Part shown: positions 49,436 to 60,563 of the stretch, piece by piece
Layout: each line of letters starts with the position of its first letter
Position numbering within the stretch: the stretch's first letter is position 1
NCBI GenBank assembly: GCA_000471925.1
Contig: CP006667.1
Location: 1,116,001 to 1,180,000 of the forward strand
Length of the DNA: 64,000 bases
Origin: Ralstonia pickettii DTP0602
GTDB taxonomy: Bacteria; Pseudomonadota; Gammaproteobacteria; Burkholderiales; Burkholderiaceae
Reading direction: 5' to 3'
Notes under the pieces: generated by a model
Told to the model about the DNA's origin: nothing
What the model saw: only the letters and a program-made list of their open reading frames with translations
Databases searched by the model: none
Translations under genes and position numbers: made by a program

Positions 49436-50425
49436 TCAGCCGGCCTTGCCGCGGCGCGTGCGGGTAGTGGGCTGCGCGGTATCGCGCTTGCGTGGTGGCG
49501 CTGCGGCAGCCGGATCTGCCGGGTCTTCCGTGGGCGCAGTCGCCGGCCTTGCGCGGCCTTTGGCGGGCGGTACCGCCCGTGCCGGCTCGGCGCCGGCGAT
49601 GCGCCGTTCGCGCAGATGCGCCTTGGCGCGCTGCAGGCCGGCCGCGACCGTATCCGCGCGCTCCAGCGCCACGCCGGCGGCCAGCACGTCGCCCAGCACC
49701 AGGTGGCTGATGCGCGAGGTCATCGGCGTATAGACCTCGCTGTCTTCCTCGACGTCCGAGAACACGCACACGTCGGCCAGCCGCGCCAGCGGCGAGCCAC
49801 TGTGGGTGATGGCCAGCACGCTGGCGCCGCTGCTGCGCGCCAGCGTGGCGGCGGTCAGCATGTCCCAGGTGCGGCCGCTGTTCGAGACCAGCACGGCCAC
49901 GTCGCCAGGGCCGAGCAGCGCTGCCGACATGCTGAACACGTGCGGGTCGGAGTAGGCCACGGTCGGCATGCCCAGGCGGAAGAACTTGTGCTGGATATCC
50001 AGCGCGACGATGCCGGAGTTGCCGCAGCCATAGAACTCGATGCGGCGCGCGCTGGCCAGCAGTTGGATGCCATGTTCGATCTGGTCGGCCGACAGCGCAT
50101 TGCGCACACTCATCAGCGTGGCGATGGTGCGGTCGAAGACTTTGCCGGCGATATCGGCAGGGCGGTCGTGCGCCTCCACGTCCTGGTGCACGAAGGGCGT
50201 GCCGCCGCCGACGTTTTGCGCAAACTGCAGCTTGAATTCGCGAAAGCCGTCATACCCCAGCGCCGCGCAGAAGCGCGCGATGGTCGGCTGCGACACGCCG
50301 GCGCGCTCGGCCAGCTCGGGCATCGACAGCCGGATCACGGCGGCGCCGTGCCTGGCGACGTAGTCCGCCAGGCGGCGTTCGGAAGGGCGGAGCGTGTCGT
50401 AGACGGCAAGGATTCGGTCGCGCAT
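49436..50425 (-). CDS. hexR: HexR-type RpiR-family regulator of central carbon metabolism
   Basis: HexR represses Entner-Doudoroff and related genes and is released by 2-keto-3-deoxy-6-phosphogluconate (KDPG). The 329-residue protein has an N-terminal RpiR helix-turn-helix (MPELAERAGVSQPTIARFCA) and a SIS sugar-phosphate domain (ARRIEFYGCGNSGIVALD and LVSNSGRTWDM). A long basic Pro/Ala/Arg-rich tail (about 275-329) is unusual. Two palindromic operators flank its promoter and that of the divergent edd gene. Confidence 0.93.
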   Translation of the reverse strand: MRDRILAVYDTLRPSERRLADYVARHGAAVIRLSMPELAERAGVSQPTIARFCAALGYDGFREFKLQFAQNVGGGTPFVHQDVEAHDRPADIAGKVFDRTIATLMSVRNALSADQIEHGIQLLASARRIEFYGCGNSGIVALDIQHKFFRLGMPTVAYSDPHVFSMSAALLGPGDVAVLVSNSGRTWDMLTAATLARSSGASVLAITHSGSPLARLADVCVFSDVEEDSEVYTPMTSRISHLVLGDVLAAGVALERADTVAAGLQRAKAHLRERRIAGAEPARAVPPAKGRARPATAPTEDPADPAAAAPPRKRDTAQPTTRTRRGKAG

Positions 50426-50458
50426 GGCGGCGGGGTGTTAGCAAGCGGGTAGGAGATA

Positions 50459-50473
50459 TGTAGATATTCTACA
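50459..50473. promoter_or_regulatory. HexR operator near the hexR start
   Basis: TGTAGATATTCTACA (15 bp, perfectly symmetric with flanking A and T) lies 34 bp upstream of the hexR ATG. It matches the HexR consensus TGTA-N7-TACA and overlaps a minus-strand TAGAAT that could be the hexR -10. Autorepression is expected. Confidence 0.85.
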
Positions 50474-50604
50474 TGGATTAGCGCGAAATCTTGCCCGAAA
50501 CCCGGCATGGTGCGCAGTCGGGGTTTGCCCGTATTCCGTGCATTCTCCGTGTGAAGATGTGCAATTGTGACGCATGACCCCGTCGACGGCACGCTCTCGA
50601 TCGG

Positions 50605-50610
50605 TATAAT
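50605..50610 (+). promoter_or_regulatory. -10 hexamer of the edd promoter
   Basis: A perfect TATAAT lies 71 bp upstream of the edd ATG. A weak -35 (GTCGAC at 50582) is at 17 bp. The HexR operator begins within its last bases, so a bound repressor would cover the transcription start. Confidence 0.72.
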
Positions 50611-50625
50611 GTAGAAATTCTACAT
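50609..50625. promoter_or_regulatory. HexR operator of edd
   Basis: ATGTAGAAATTCTACAT is a 17-bp palindrome nearly identical to the operator at 50459-50473. It sits immediately downstream of TATAAT. Confidence 0.88.
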
Positions 50626-50680
50626 ACGCTGGCACAGCGCATGCTGCGCCGTCGCCAAGCCCACAAGGAACGTCTCCGCC

Positions 50681-52588
50681 ATGCCCATCGCCGTCCATGC
50701 CGAGCTTCTGGCCGTCACCGAACAAATCGTCGAACGCAGCCGCGCCAGCCGCGCCGCCTACCTTGCCCGCTGCGAGCGCGCGCAGGCCGAGCTGGGTCCG
50801 CTGCGCGGCATGTCATGCGCTAACCTGGCCCATGGCTTTGCCGCGCTGCCGGCCAATGACAAGCTCAAGCTGCGCGTCGATCATGCGCCCAACCTGGGCA
50901 TCGTCACCGCCTACAACGACATGCTGTCGGCGCACCAGCCCTACGAGCGCTATCCCGGCGTGATCCGCGAAGCGGCGCGCGCGGTCGGTGCGGTGGCGCA
51001 GGTGGCAGGCGGCGTGCCGGCGATGTGCGACGGCATCACGCAAGGCAATCCGGGCATGGAGCTGTCGCTGTTCTCGCGCGACGCGATCGCCATGGGCACC
51101 GCGGTCGCACTGTCGCACAACACCTTTGACGCGGCGCTGATGCTGGGCGTATGCGACAAGATCGTGCCGGGCCTGCTGATGGGCGCACTCCAGTTCGGCC
51201 ACCTGCCGATGGTGTTCGTGCCGGCGGGGCCGATGGCCACCGGCCTGTCCAACAAGGAAAAGGCGCGCGTGCGCCAGCTCTATGCCACCGGCCAGGTGGG
51301 CCGCGACGCGCTGCTCGAGGCCGAATGCCAGGCCTACCACGGCGCCGGCACCTGCACCTTCTACGGCACCGCCAACAGCAACCAGTTCCTGATGGAAATC
51401 ATGGGCCTGCACCTGCCGGGCGCGGCCTTCGTGCACCCGGACAGCGGCCTGCGCGACGCGCTGACGGCCGCCGCGGCGCAGCGGGCCATCGAACTGCGTG
51501 CGCGTGGCGACCAATACCTGCCGCTGGCGCGCATCGTCGACGAGCACGCGATCGCCAACGCGATGGTCGGCCTGCTGGCCACCGGCGGCTCCACCAACCA
51601 CACCATCCACCTGGTGGCGATGGCGCGCGCGGCCGGGATCGTGATCGACTGGAACGACTTCGATCGCCTGTCGCGCATCACGCCGCTGCTGGCGCGCGTC
51701 TACCCGAACGGCTCGGCTGACGTGAACCACTTCCACGCCGCCGGCGGCGCCGGCCTGGTCATTCGCGAGCTGTTGCAGGCCGGGCTGCTGCACGAGGACG
51801 TGCAGACCGTGGCCGGCCCCGGCCTGGCGCGCTACACGCAGGAGCCGGTGATGACCGACGGCGTGCTGCGCTGGCGCGACGGCGCGGCGCAAACCGGCGA
51901 CGAGCAGGTGGTGGCCAGCGCCGCGGCGCCGTTCTCGCCCGAGGGCGGGCTGCGGCTGATGCAGGGCAACCTGGGCCGCGGCGTGATCAAGGTGTCCGCG
52001 GTCGCGCCGGAGCACCGCGTGGTCGAGGCGCCGGTGCGGGTGTTCGATGCGCAGGAAGGGCTGCAGGCTGCCTTCGATGCCGGCGAGCTGACCGGCGACG
52101 TGGTCGCGGTGGTCCGCTTCCAGGGCCCCAACGCCAACGGCATGCCCGAGTTGCACCGGCTGACGCCCGTGCTGGGCGCGCTGCAGGACGCCGGCCACAA
52201 GGTGGCGCTGGTGACCGACGGCCGCATGTCCGGCGCGTCGGGCAAGGTGCCGGCGGTGATCCACGTCGGTCCGGAAGCGCTCGCCGGTGGTCCGCTGGCG
52301 CGCGTGCGCGACGGCGACCGCGTTCGCGTGGACGCCGTTGCCGGCACGCTGCAATGGCTGGGCGACGAGGCGGCGTTCGCGGCGCGGGAGCTGGCCGCGG
52401 CGCCGGCCGACGATTTTGCGCAGTTCAGCCTGGGGCGGGGCTTGTTCGGCCTGTTCCGGCGCCATGCCCGCATCGCGGAAGAGGGCGGCAGCGCACTCGA
52501 CCTGTCCGAGGCGGATGCCGCCGCGGTTGCCAAAGCCGGCGCAAGCGGCAGCAAGCCTGCCGCCGCGGAGCAAACCGTCGCACAATAG
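50681..52588 (+). CDS. edd: 6-Phosphogluconate dehydratase (Entner-Doudoroff)
   Basis: Edd converts 6-phosphogluconate to KDPG. The 635-residue protein is an IlvD/Edd-family dehydratase with the conserved segments [55 protein letters not shown] and [12 protein letters not shown]. The cluster cysteines lie in MCDG, GVCDK and GAGTCTFYG. It starts at ATG 50681 after AAGGAACG. KDPG aldolase (eda) is not in the window. It is controlled by the HexR operators upstream. Confidence 0.96.
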   Translation: MPIAVHAELLAVTEQIVERSRASRAAYLARCERAQAELGPLRGMSCANLAHGFAALPANDKLKLRVDHAPNLGIVTAYNDMLSAHQPYERYPGVIREAARAVGAVAQVAGGVPAMCDGITQGNPGMELSLFSRDAIAMGTAVALSHNTFDAALMLGVCDKIVPGLLMGALQFGHLPMVFVPAGPMATGLSNKEKARVRQLYATGQVGRDALLEAECQAYHGAGTCTFYGTANSNQFLMEIMGLHLPGAAFVHPDSGLRDALTAAAAQRAIELRARGDQYLPLARIVDEHAIANAMVGLLATGGSTNHTIHLVAMARAAGIVIDWNDFDRLSRITPLLARVYPNGSADVNHFHAAGGAGLVIRELLQAGLLHEDVQTVAGPGLARYTQEPVMTDGVLRWRDGAAQTGDEQVVASAAAPFSPEGGLRLMQGNLGRGVIKVSAVAPEHRVVEAPVRVFDAQEGLQAAFDAGELTGDVVAVVRFQGPNANGMPELHRLTPVLGALQDAGHKVALVTDGRMSGASGKVPAVIHVGPEALAGGPLARVRDGDRVRVDAVAGTLQWLGDEAAFAARELAAAPADDFAQFSLGRGLFGLFRRHARIAEEGGSALDLSEADAAAVAKAGASGSKPAAAEQTVAQ

Positions 52589-52735
52589 CCAGGCCAGAGG
52601 CCGATTTTTCCCCCTGAAGTTTCCAGCGGGGCGGCAGCGCCCCCGGACGCCTTTGCGTCGCCGCAAGGACGTCAGGCTGGACAAGGACCGACAAGGATGG
52701 CCACACCATCCGATACCAAGACCGACGGAGCAGAC

Positions 52736-53242
52736 ATGATCTATATCCTGATGGGCGTTTCCGGCAGCGGCAAGACCACGGTCGGCCAGATGCTGGCGCA
52801 GCGCCTTGGCTGCGGCTTCCAAGACGCCGACGCGTTCCACAGTGAAGCCAACAAGGCCAAGATGCACGCAGGCATCCCGCTCACCGACGAGGACCGCTGG
52901 CCCTGGCTGGCGGCGATGCGTGCGGCCATCGACGCGGCTCGCGCCGAAGGCCGCACGCACGTGTTCACCTGCTCGGCGCTGCGCCAGGTGTACCGTGACC
53001 GGCTGACGCCGCCCGACGGCGGCGTGACCTTCGTCTTCATGAAGGGCGATGCGTCGCTGATCGGCCAGCGCCTGTCCGAGCGTACCGAGCACTTCTTTAA
53101 CCCGGACCTGCTGCAGAGCCAGCTCGATACCCTCGAGGAACCGCGCGACGCGCTGGTGCTCGATATCCGCCAGTCCCCCGAGGCGCTGGTGGACACGATT
53201 CTGCAGGCCAACACAGCGCAGGGCGCCGGCGCGACGCGCTGA
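52736..53242 (+). CDS. gntK: Gluconokinase (GntK type)
   Basis: GntK phosphorylates gluconate to 6-phosphogluconate, the substrate of Edd. The protein has Walker A GVSGSGKTTVGQ at the N-terminus, the segment FQDADAFHSEANKAKM, FTCSALRQVYRD, and the lid-type LLQSQLDTLEEPRDAL, typical of this family. I chose the ATG at 52736 (168 aa), because GGAG lies at optimal spacing. The ATG at 52697 gives 181 aa and is possible. It follows edd in the same direction and ends at a strong terminator. Confidence 0.92.
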   Translation: MIYILMGVSGSGKTTVGQMLAQRLGCGFQDADAFHSEANKAKMHAGIPLTDEDRWPWLAAMRAAIDAARAEGRTHVFTCSALRQVYRDRLTPPDGGVTFVFMKGDASLIGQRLSERTEHFFNPDLLQSQLDTLEEPRDALVLDIRQSPEALVDTILQANTAQGAGATR

Positions 53243-53268
53243 GCGCCGCACCGATCCTCCCGGGCTCC

Positions 53269-53302
53269 AAACGGCCGCCAGCCTCGCTGGCGGCCGTTTT
53301 TT
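53269..53302 (+). terminator. Terminator after gntK
   Basis: The perfect stem AAACGGCCGCCAGC-CTC-GCTGGCGGCCGTTT is followed by more T residues (TTTTTT in all). It ends the edd-gntK unit. Confidence 0.93.
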
Positions 53303-53540
53303 ACGTGCGCTGGCAGACATCTTGCTAGTTCACTTTCCGTGCCGGCCAGCGTCTGCCAGCTTGCGGCTTTCGCCGGCACAAGTATGCTGAAAGGGCCAGT
53401 GACTCGACAGCATCGCCGCGGCACCCCCGAACGGGCAGCGGCGGCGGGCTTGGGGCAGGACAGCCAGGGCAAAACCAGGGCGCCGGTAGCAGCGAGGAAG
53501 TGGCGGCACCGGAAGCCCGCGACATGGAGGAACGGCCATC

Positions 53541-55016
53541 ATGGCGGGGCGGTATTTCGACGAGATGCTGGACTGGCGCACCGACGGGGCGCCCAAGGTC
53601 ATCCAGGCAGGACAGGCATTGCCCGAAAGTGCGGTGCGTCAACACTACCGGCATTTCGCGGACTGGCTGGCGCGGCAGTCTGAAAGCACCATGGACAACA
53701 AGCGCGCAGAGGCGGACCTGATCTTCCGGCGCGTGGGGATTACCTTTGCCGTCTACGGCGACAAGGACGAAGCCAACAGCGGCACCGAGCGCACCATCCC
53801 GTTCGACGTGATCCCGCGCATCTTCCCGGCCAGCGAGTGGGCGCTGCTGGAAAAAGGCCTGCGCCAGCGCGTGGCGGCGCTGAACCGCTTTATCCACGAC
53901 ATCTACCACGGCCAGGACATCATCCGCGCCGGCGTGATCCCGCCCGACCAGATCTACAACAACGCCCAGTACCGGCCCGAGATGCTCGGCGTCGACGTGC
54001 CGCGCGACATCTACGCCCATGTGGCCGGCATCGACGTGGTGCGCGCCGGCGAGGGCGAGTTCTACGTGCTGGAAGACAACCTGCGCGTGCCTTCGGGCGT
54101 GTCGTACATGCTGGAAAACCGCAAGATGATGATGCGGTTGTTCCCGGACTTGTTCGCTCGCAACCGTGTGGCGCCGGTGGCGCACTACCCGGACCTGCTG
54201 CTCGACATGCTGCGTGGCGTCTCGCCGCAGGCCATCGCCGATCCCACCGTGGTGGTGCTGACCCCCGGCATGTACAACTCGGCCTACTTCGAGCATGCCT
54301 TCCTGGCACAGCAGATGGGGGTGGAGCTGGTGGAAGGCAGCGACCTCTTCGTCGAGGACGACCACCTGTTCATGCGCACCACGCAGGGCCCGCAGCGCAT
54401 CGACGTGATCTACCGCCGCGTCGACGACGACTTCCTCGATCCGCTGGTGTTCCGGCCCGATTCCGCGCTGGGCGCGGCGGGGCTGCTGTCGGTCTACCGT
54501 GCCGGCAACGTGACCATCTGCAATGCGATCGGAACCGGCGTGGCCGACGACAAGTCGATCTATCCGTACGTGCCGGACATGATCCGCTTCTACCTGGGCG
54601 AGGAGGCCATCCTCAGCAACGTGCCGACCTATATGTGCCGGCGCCCGGACGACCTGCAGTACGTGCTGGACCACATGGACGAACTGGTGGTGAAGGAAAC
54701 CCACGGTGCCGGCGGCTACGGCATGCTGGTGGGGCCGGCCGCCACGCGCGCGGAGATCGACGCTTTCCGCGAGGTGGTGAAGTCGCGGCCGGAGCAGTAC
54801 ATCGCGCAGCCGACGCTGGCGCTGTCGACCTGCCCGACCTATGTGGAGGCCGGCATCGCGCCGCGCCATATCGACCTGCGGCCGTTCGTGCTGTCGGGCA
54901 AGGAAGTGCGCATGGTGCCCGGCGGGCTGACCCGCGTGGCGCTGCGCGAAGGCTCGCTGGTGGTCAATTCCTCGCAAGGGGGCGGCACCAAGGATACCTG
55001 GGTGCTGGAACGATGA
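53541..55016 (+). CDS. Circularly permuted type 2 ATP-grasp protein
   Basis: The 491-residue protein has motifs of the permuted ATP-grasp family: RTIPFDVIPRIFPASEW, YNNAQYRPEMLGVDVPRDIY, GEFYVLEDNLRVPSGVSYML, VVVLTPGMYNSAYFEHAFLA and VVKETHGAGGYGMLVGP. Members form a predicted amide ligase that works with alpha-E and transglutaminase proteins. It is the first of five genes in one direction; the fourth is an Anbu peptidase. In this kind of cluster it is thought to make a small peptide-like product, but the product is unknown. Confidence 0.93.
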   Translation: MAGRYFDEMLDWRTDGAPKVIQAGQALPESAVRQHYRHFADWLARQSESTMDNKRAEADLIFRRVGITFAVYGDKDEANSGTERTIPFDVIPRIFPASEWALLEKGLRQRVAALNRFIHDIYHGQDIIRAGVIPPDQIYNNAQYRPEMLGVDVPRDIYAHVAGIDVVRAGEGEFYVLEDNLRVPSGVSYMLENRKMMMRLFPDLFARNRVAPVAHYPDLLLDMLRGVSPQAIADPTVVVLTPGMYNSAYFEHAFLAQQMGVELVEGSDLFVEDDHLFMRTTQGPQRIDVIYRRVDDDFLDPLVFRPDSALGAAGLLSVYRAGNVTICNAIGTGVADDKSIYPYVPDMIRFYLGEEAILSNVPTYMCRRPDDLQYVLDHMDELVVKETHGAGGYGMLVGPAATRAEIDAFREVVKSRPEQYIAQPTLALSTCPTYVEAGIAPRHIDLRPFVLSGKEVRMVPGGLTRVALREGSLVVNSSQGGGTKDTWVLER

Positions 55017-55071
55017 CGACGACAACCAACCACGTGATGAACACTGCCGCCGCCATGCGAGGAGAGTCGAT

Positions 55072-56037
55072 ATGCTGAGCCGTACCGCCGACCACCTGTT
55101 CTGGATGGCCCGCTATACCGAGCGCGCGGAGAACACCGCCCGCATGCTCGACGTCAACTATCAGACCTCGCTGTTGCCGCAATCGGCCGAGGTGGCCGAG
55201 CAGGGCTGGTGGGCCATGCTCGATATCTCCGAGCTGACGCAAGCCTTCGACCACAAGTACGGGCTGCTGTCGCGCGACGACGTGATCGACTTCATGGTGC
55301 GCGACATGACCAACGCCTCGTCGATCATGAGTTGCCTGCGCGCGGCGCGCGAGAATGCGCGCGCGGTGCGCGGCTCGCTGACCACCGAGGTATGGGAGAC
55401 GGTCAACACCACCTGGCTGGAGGTGCAGCGCATGATCGCAGACGGCGTGTTGAAGGAGGACCCGTCGGCGTTCTTCGAGTGGGTCAAGTTCCGCTCGCAC
55501 CTGGCGCGCGGCGTGCAGTTCGGCACCATGCTCAAGGATGACGCCTTCCACTTCATGCGGCTGGGCACCTTCCTGGAGCGCGCCGACAACACCGCGCGGA
55601 TCCTCGACGTCAAGTTCCAGGCCTCGGCCAGCGACGACAGCGACGTTCACCGCGACCCCAGCCGCGACCAGAACGACTTCTACCACTGGGCCGCGGTGCT
55701 GCGCTCGGTATCGGGCTTCGAGGTCTACCGCAAGGTCTATCGTGCGGTGATCACGCCGCAGCGCGTGGCCGAGCTGCTGATCCTGCGTCCGGACATGCCG
55801 CGCTCGCTAGTATCGAGCATGGACGAGGTGGTGGCGATCCTCGGCACGGTGCACAACCAGCAGTCGGCGGAAACCGAGCGCCAGGCTGGTAAACTCCACG
55901 CCGACCTGAAGTACGCGCGGATCGACGATATCTTTGCCGTCGGCCTGCATGCGTACCTGACCAGCTTCCTGGAGCGCATCGGCGATCTCGGCAATGGCAT
56001 CAGCCGGGACTTCCTTGTGCCGCTGCAGGCGGCCTGA
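55072..56037 (+). CDS. Alpha-E domain-containing protein
   Basis: The 321-residue helical protein begins MLSRTADHLFWMARYTERAE and contains FFEWVKFRSHLARGVQFGTM and FLERADNTARILDVKFQASA, the hallmarks of the alpha-E domain. It occurs almost always next to permuted ATP-grasp and transglutaminase genes and is thought to bridge them. The ATG at 55072 is preceded by GAGGAGAG. The gap to the ATP-grasp gene is 55 bp. Confidence 0.93.
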   Translation: MLSRTADHLFWMARYTERAENTARMLDVNYQTSLLPQSAEVAEQGWWAMLDISELTQAFDHKYGLLSRDDVIDFMVRDMTNASSIMSCLRAARENARAVRGSLTTEVWETVNTTWLEVQRMIADGVLKEDPSAFFEWVKFRSHLARGVQFGTMLKDDAFHFMRLGTFLERADNTARILDVKFQASASDDSDVHRDPSRDQNDFYHWAAVLRSVSGFEVYRKVYRAVITPQRVAELLILRPDMPRSLVSSMDEVVAILGTVHNQQSAETERQAGKLHADLKYARIDDIFAVGLHAYLTSFLERIGDLGNGISRDFLVPLQAA

Positions 56038-56095
56038 CGTGGGCCTGCCGGCGGCGCCACCATGTGCTGCCGCCGCCGCGCCGCGCCCTGATACC

Positions 56096-56941
56096 GTGAA
56101 ATACAAGATCCACCACCATACTGTCTACCGCTACGCCGAGCCGGTGCGCCGCAGCGTGCACGAGGTGCGGCTCGAGCCGCGCTCGGGCCCGCTGCAGACC
56201 GTGCACCGCTGGCAACTGGCCACGCCCGGCAACCCGTCGGCGGCACGCGACGGCTTCGGCAATATCGTGCACAACTTCACCGTCGCCGGGCCCACCAGCA
56301 CCATCTCCATCGAGGCCAGCGGCGAGGTGGAAGTCCTGCCGCCGCATGGCGACCTCGACCGCGACGGCCATCACGCGTTCTACGATGTGCCGCCCCCCGG
56401 CGAGTCGCGGGTGTCGCCGCTGTACTTCCTCGGCAGCACGCCGCTGACCACGGCGCCACCGGAAATGCAGGCGTTCGCCGCGCCGTTCCTGACCGCCGGC
56501 CATGACATCCCGGCGCTGCTGGCGCTGGCCCAGGGCATTGCCGAGCGGGTGCGCTACAAGCCCAATACCACCGATGTCGGCACCTCGGCGGCCGAGGCCT
56601 TCAGCCTGGGCAGCGGCGTGTGCCAGGACCAGGCGCAGGTGATGGTGGCGGCGTGCCGGGCGCTGGGCATCCCGGCGCGCTATGTGAGCGGATACTTCTA
56701 CGATCCGGCCGCCACCGAAATGGCGAGCCATGCCTGGGCGGATGTAAGCCTGGATGCCGAACGCGAACTGTGGTGCAGTATTGACGTCACGCACGGATGC
56801 GTGACCGATGAGCGCCATGTGCGCCTTGCGGTGGGGCGCGACTACCAGTCCGCCGCACCAGTCCGGGGCATTCTTGAGGGAGGCTCCGGCGAAACGCTGG
56901 AGGTAAATGTCAGTATCACGCCACTTCCGGCCGAGGACTGA
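56096..56941 (+). CDS. Transglutaminase-like cysteine protease/amidase
   Basis: The 281-residue protein has the transglutaminase triad C176 (GSGVCQDQAQVM), H212 (ASHAWADV) and D230 (SIDVTHG), with an N-terminal beta domain (KYKIHHHTVYRYAEPV) seen in this bacterial subgroup. It lacks a signal peptide, so it is cytoplasmic. Together with ATP-grasp and alpha-E it is predicted to make or cleave peptide-like amides. The start is the GTG at 56096, the point where family similarity begins. Confidence 0.9.
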   Translation: MKYKIHHHTVYRYAEPVRRSVHEVRLEPRSGPLQTVHRWQLATPGNPSAARDGFGNIVHNFTVAGPTSTISIEASGEVEVLPPHGDLDRDGHHAFYDVPPPGESRVSPLYFLGSTPLTTAPPEMQAFAAPFLTAGHDIPALLALAQGIAERVRYKPNTTDVGTSAAEAFSLGSGVCQDQAQVMVAACRALGIPARYVSGYFYDPAATEMASHAWADVSLDAERELWCSIDVTHGCVTDERHVRLAVGRDYQSAAPVRGILEGGSGETLEVNVSITPLPAED

Positions 56942-57080
56942 GCGCAGTTGCGCCAATTAGGTGCTTGATTCCAGACAGGGCCCGATGCCGAGGCACCGGC
57001 GCTAGAATCCGGGGTAATGCAGCCCACCGGCCCCCGTCGAACCCTTCAGGGGCCGCCGTGAAGAACAACACAACAAGACC

Positions 57081-57902
57081 ATGACGTATTGTGTAGCCAT
57101 GCGGCTGGATGCCGGCCTGGTATTCCTGTCCGACTCCCGCACCAATGCCGGAGTAGACGCCATTTCGACGGCGCGCAAGATGACGGTGTTCGAGGAACCC
57201 GGCGACCGCGTGATGGTGCTGCTGACCGCCGGCAACCTGGCCATCAGCCAGTCGGTGCGCCAGATCCTGGCCGAGAACCATGACGAGAAGCGTTCGCTGT
57301 GGACCGCGCGCGACATGTTCGAGGCCGCCTCCATCGTCGGCGAGGCCGTGCGCCAGGTGCACAAGCGCGATGCGCACGCATTGCGCGACGCCGGCATCGA
57401 ATTCAATGTCAGCCTGGTCTTCGGCGGCCAGATCCGCGGCGAGCGGGTGCGGCTGTTCAACATCTACGCGGCCGGCAACTTTGTCGAGGCCACGCCCGAG
57501 AACTGCTACTTCCAGATCGGCGAGGCCAAGTACGGCAAGCCCATCATCGACCGCGTGGTGCACCCGTCGCTGCCGCTGGGCGAGGCCGCCAAATGCGCGC
57601 TGATCTCGATGGACTCGACCCTCAAGTCCAATATCTCGGTCGGGCTGCCGCTGGACCTGCTGGTCTACGAAGCCGATTCGCTGCGCGTCACGCGCTTCGT
57701 CAACATCGACGAGCGCAACACCTACTTCCGCATGATCCGCGACACCTGGGGGCACCGCCTGCGCCAGGTCTTCGGCGAGATCCAGAACCCGGAATGGAAT
57801 CCCACCGAGCCGGCGGAATTCCCACTGGCGCGCGCCGGCGAGCCGGACTGCTGGGGCCAGCCGGTACGCGCCAGGCGCAATCCTGCGCGCACCCAGGAAT
57901 AG
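57081..57902 (+). CDS. Anbu proteasome-like peptidase
   Basis: The 273-residue protein is an Anbu (ancestral beta subunit) member of the Ntn-hydrolase superfamily, related to HslV and the 20S proteasome. After loss of Met1 the N-terminus is Thr (MTYCVAMRLDAGLVFLSDSR). The proteasome-type D18 and K33 (numbered with Met) match the catalytic T1/D17/K33 pattern. Anbu forms an open ring of subunits in other bacteria; its substrate is unknown. It is the fourth gene after ATP-grasp, alpha-E and transglutaminase, following a 139-bp gap that may contain its own promoter. Confidence 0.93.
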   Translation: MTYCVAMRLDAGLVFLSDSRTNAGVDAISTARKMTVFEEPGDRVMVLLTAGNLAISQSVRQILAENHDEKRSLWTARDMFEAASIVGEAVRQVHKRDAHALRDAGIEFNVSLVFGGQIRGERVRLFNIYAAGNFVEATPENCYFQIGEAKYGKPIIDRVVHPSLPLGEAAKCALISMDSTLKSNISVGLPLDLLVYEADSLRVTRFVNIDERNTYFRMIRDTWGHRLRQVFGEIQNPEWNPTEPAEFPLARAGEPDCWGQPVRARRNPARTQE

Positions 57903-57916
57903 GCGGCGGAGCGGCG

Positions 57917-58759
57917 ATGCGCGAGATCATCCATTTTTCCCATGCCAACGGCTTCCCGGTGACCACCTACCGCAAGCTGTTCGCGGAGCTGGAAGACGAC
58001 TTCGAGTTCCGCGCGGTGGACCGCTATGGACACAAGCCCCAGTTCCCGGTCACGCGCGGCTGGCCGCACCTGGTGGAGGAGCTGCTGGGCGAGATCGACC
58101 GCCAGTACCATGAGCCGGTCTGGCTGGTGGGGCATTCGCTGGGCGGCTTCCTGTCGCTGATGGCGGCGCTGCGCCGCCCCGGGCAGGTGCGCGGCGTGGT
58201 GATGCTGGATTCGCCGATCATCGCCGGCTGGCGCGCTTCGTTGCTGAAGACCGCGCAATGGCTGGGCGTGGACGAGAAACCGGGTCCGGCCGCGGTGACC
58301 AGGAACCGCCGCACCCACTGGCCCGATGCCGAGGCGGTGTGGGAGCACTTCCGCTCCAAGCCGAACTTCGCGGTGTGGGACGAGGAAGTGCTGCGCGACT
58401 ACGCCATCCACGGCACCGAGCCCACCGGCAAGGACAAGGAGCGCCGGTTGCGCTTCAATCGCGAAGTCGAGTACTGGATCTACCGCACGCTGCCCACCGG
58501 CCTGGGGCGCAAGGTGTCGCGCGGCGCGCCGGTGCCGGTGGGATTCGTCGCCGGCACGCGCTCGCGCGAAGTCCGCCAGGCCGGGTTGGGGGCTACCCGC
58601 AAGCTGGTGGGGCCGAACCTGCGCTTTATCGAGGGCGGCCACCTGTACCCGATGGAGCGGCCGCTGGAAACCGCGCAGCTGGTACAGGACCTGATCGGGG
58701 CGATGCGCCGCGACGGACGCTGCCCCCCCCAGGCGGCGCATGCGCCGCAGGACGGCTGA
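57917..58759 (+). CDS. Alpha/beta-fold hydrolase linked to Anbu
   Basis: The 280-residue hydrolase has nucleophile S74 in VGHSLGGFL, an acidic residue in VVMLDSPIIAG, and a C-terminal histidine in EGGHLYPMERP, so the triad is complete. It begins 14 bp after Anbu, so it is very likely cotranscribed. No substrate can be assigned; esters or amide-type products of the operon are a possibility. It starts at ATG 57917 after GGAGCGG. Confidence 0.86.
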   Translation: MREIIHFSHANGFPVTTYRKLFAELEDDFEFRAVDRYGHKPQFPVTRGWPHLVEELLGEIDRQYHEPVWLVGHSLGGFLSLMAALRRPGQVRGVVMLDSPIIAGWRASLLKTAQWLGVDEKPGPAAVTRNRRTHWPDAEAVWEHFRSKPNFAVWDEEVLRDYAIHGTEPTGKDKERRLRFNREVEYWIYRTLPTGLGRKVSRGAPVPVGFVAGTRSREVRQAGLGATRKLVGPNLRFIEGGHLYPMERPLETAQLVQDLIGAMRRDGRCPPQAAHAPQDG

Positions 58760-58852
58760 ACCCCCGTTTGCGGCCGTTTGCAACCCCGCCGCAGCCCCGC
58801 TGAAGAGGGGCGATGTCACAATTTCCGGGTCGGCGGGGATCGGGCTCTCATG

Positions 58853-60537
<1,685 letters not shown>

Positions 60538-60563
60538 GGCCCGGCGGCAAGCAGGAGACTGTC

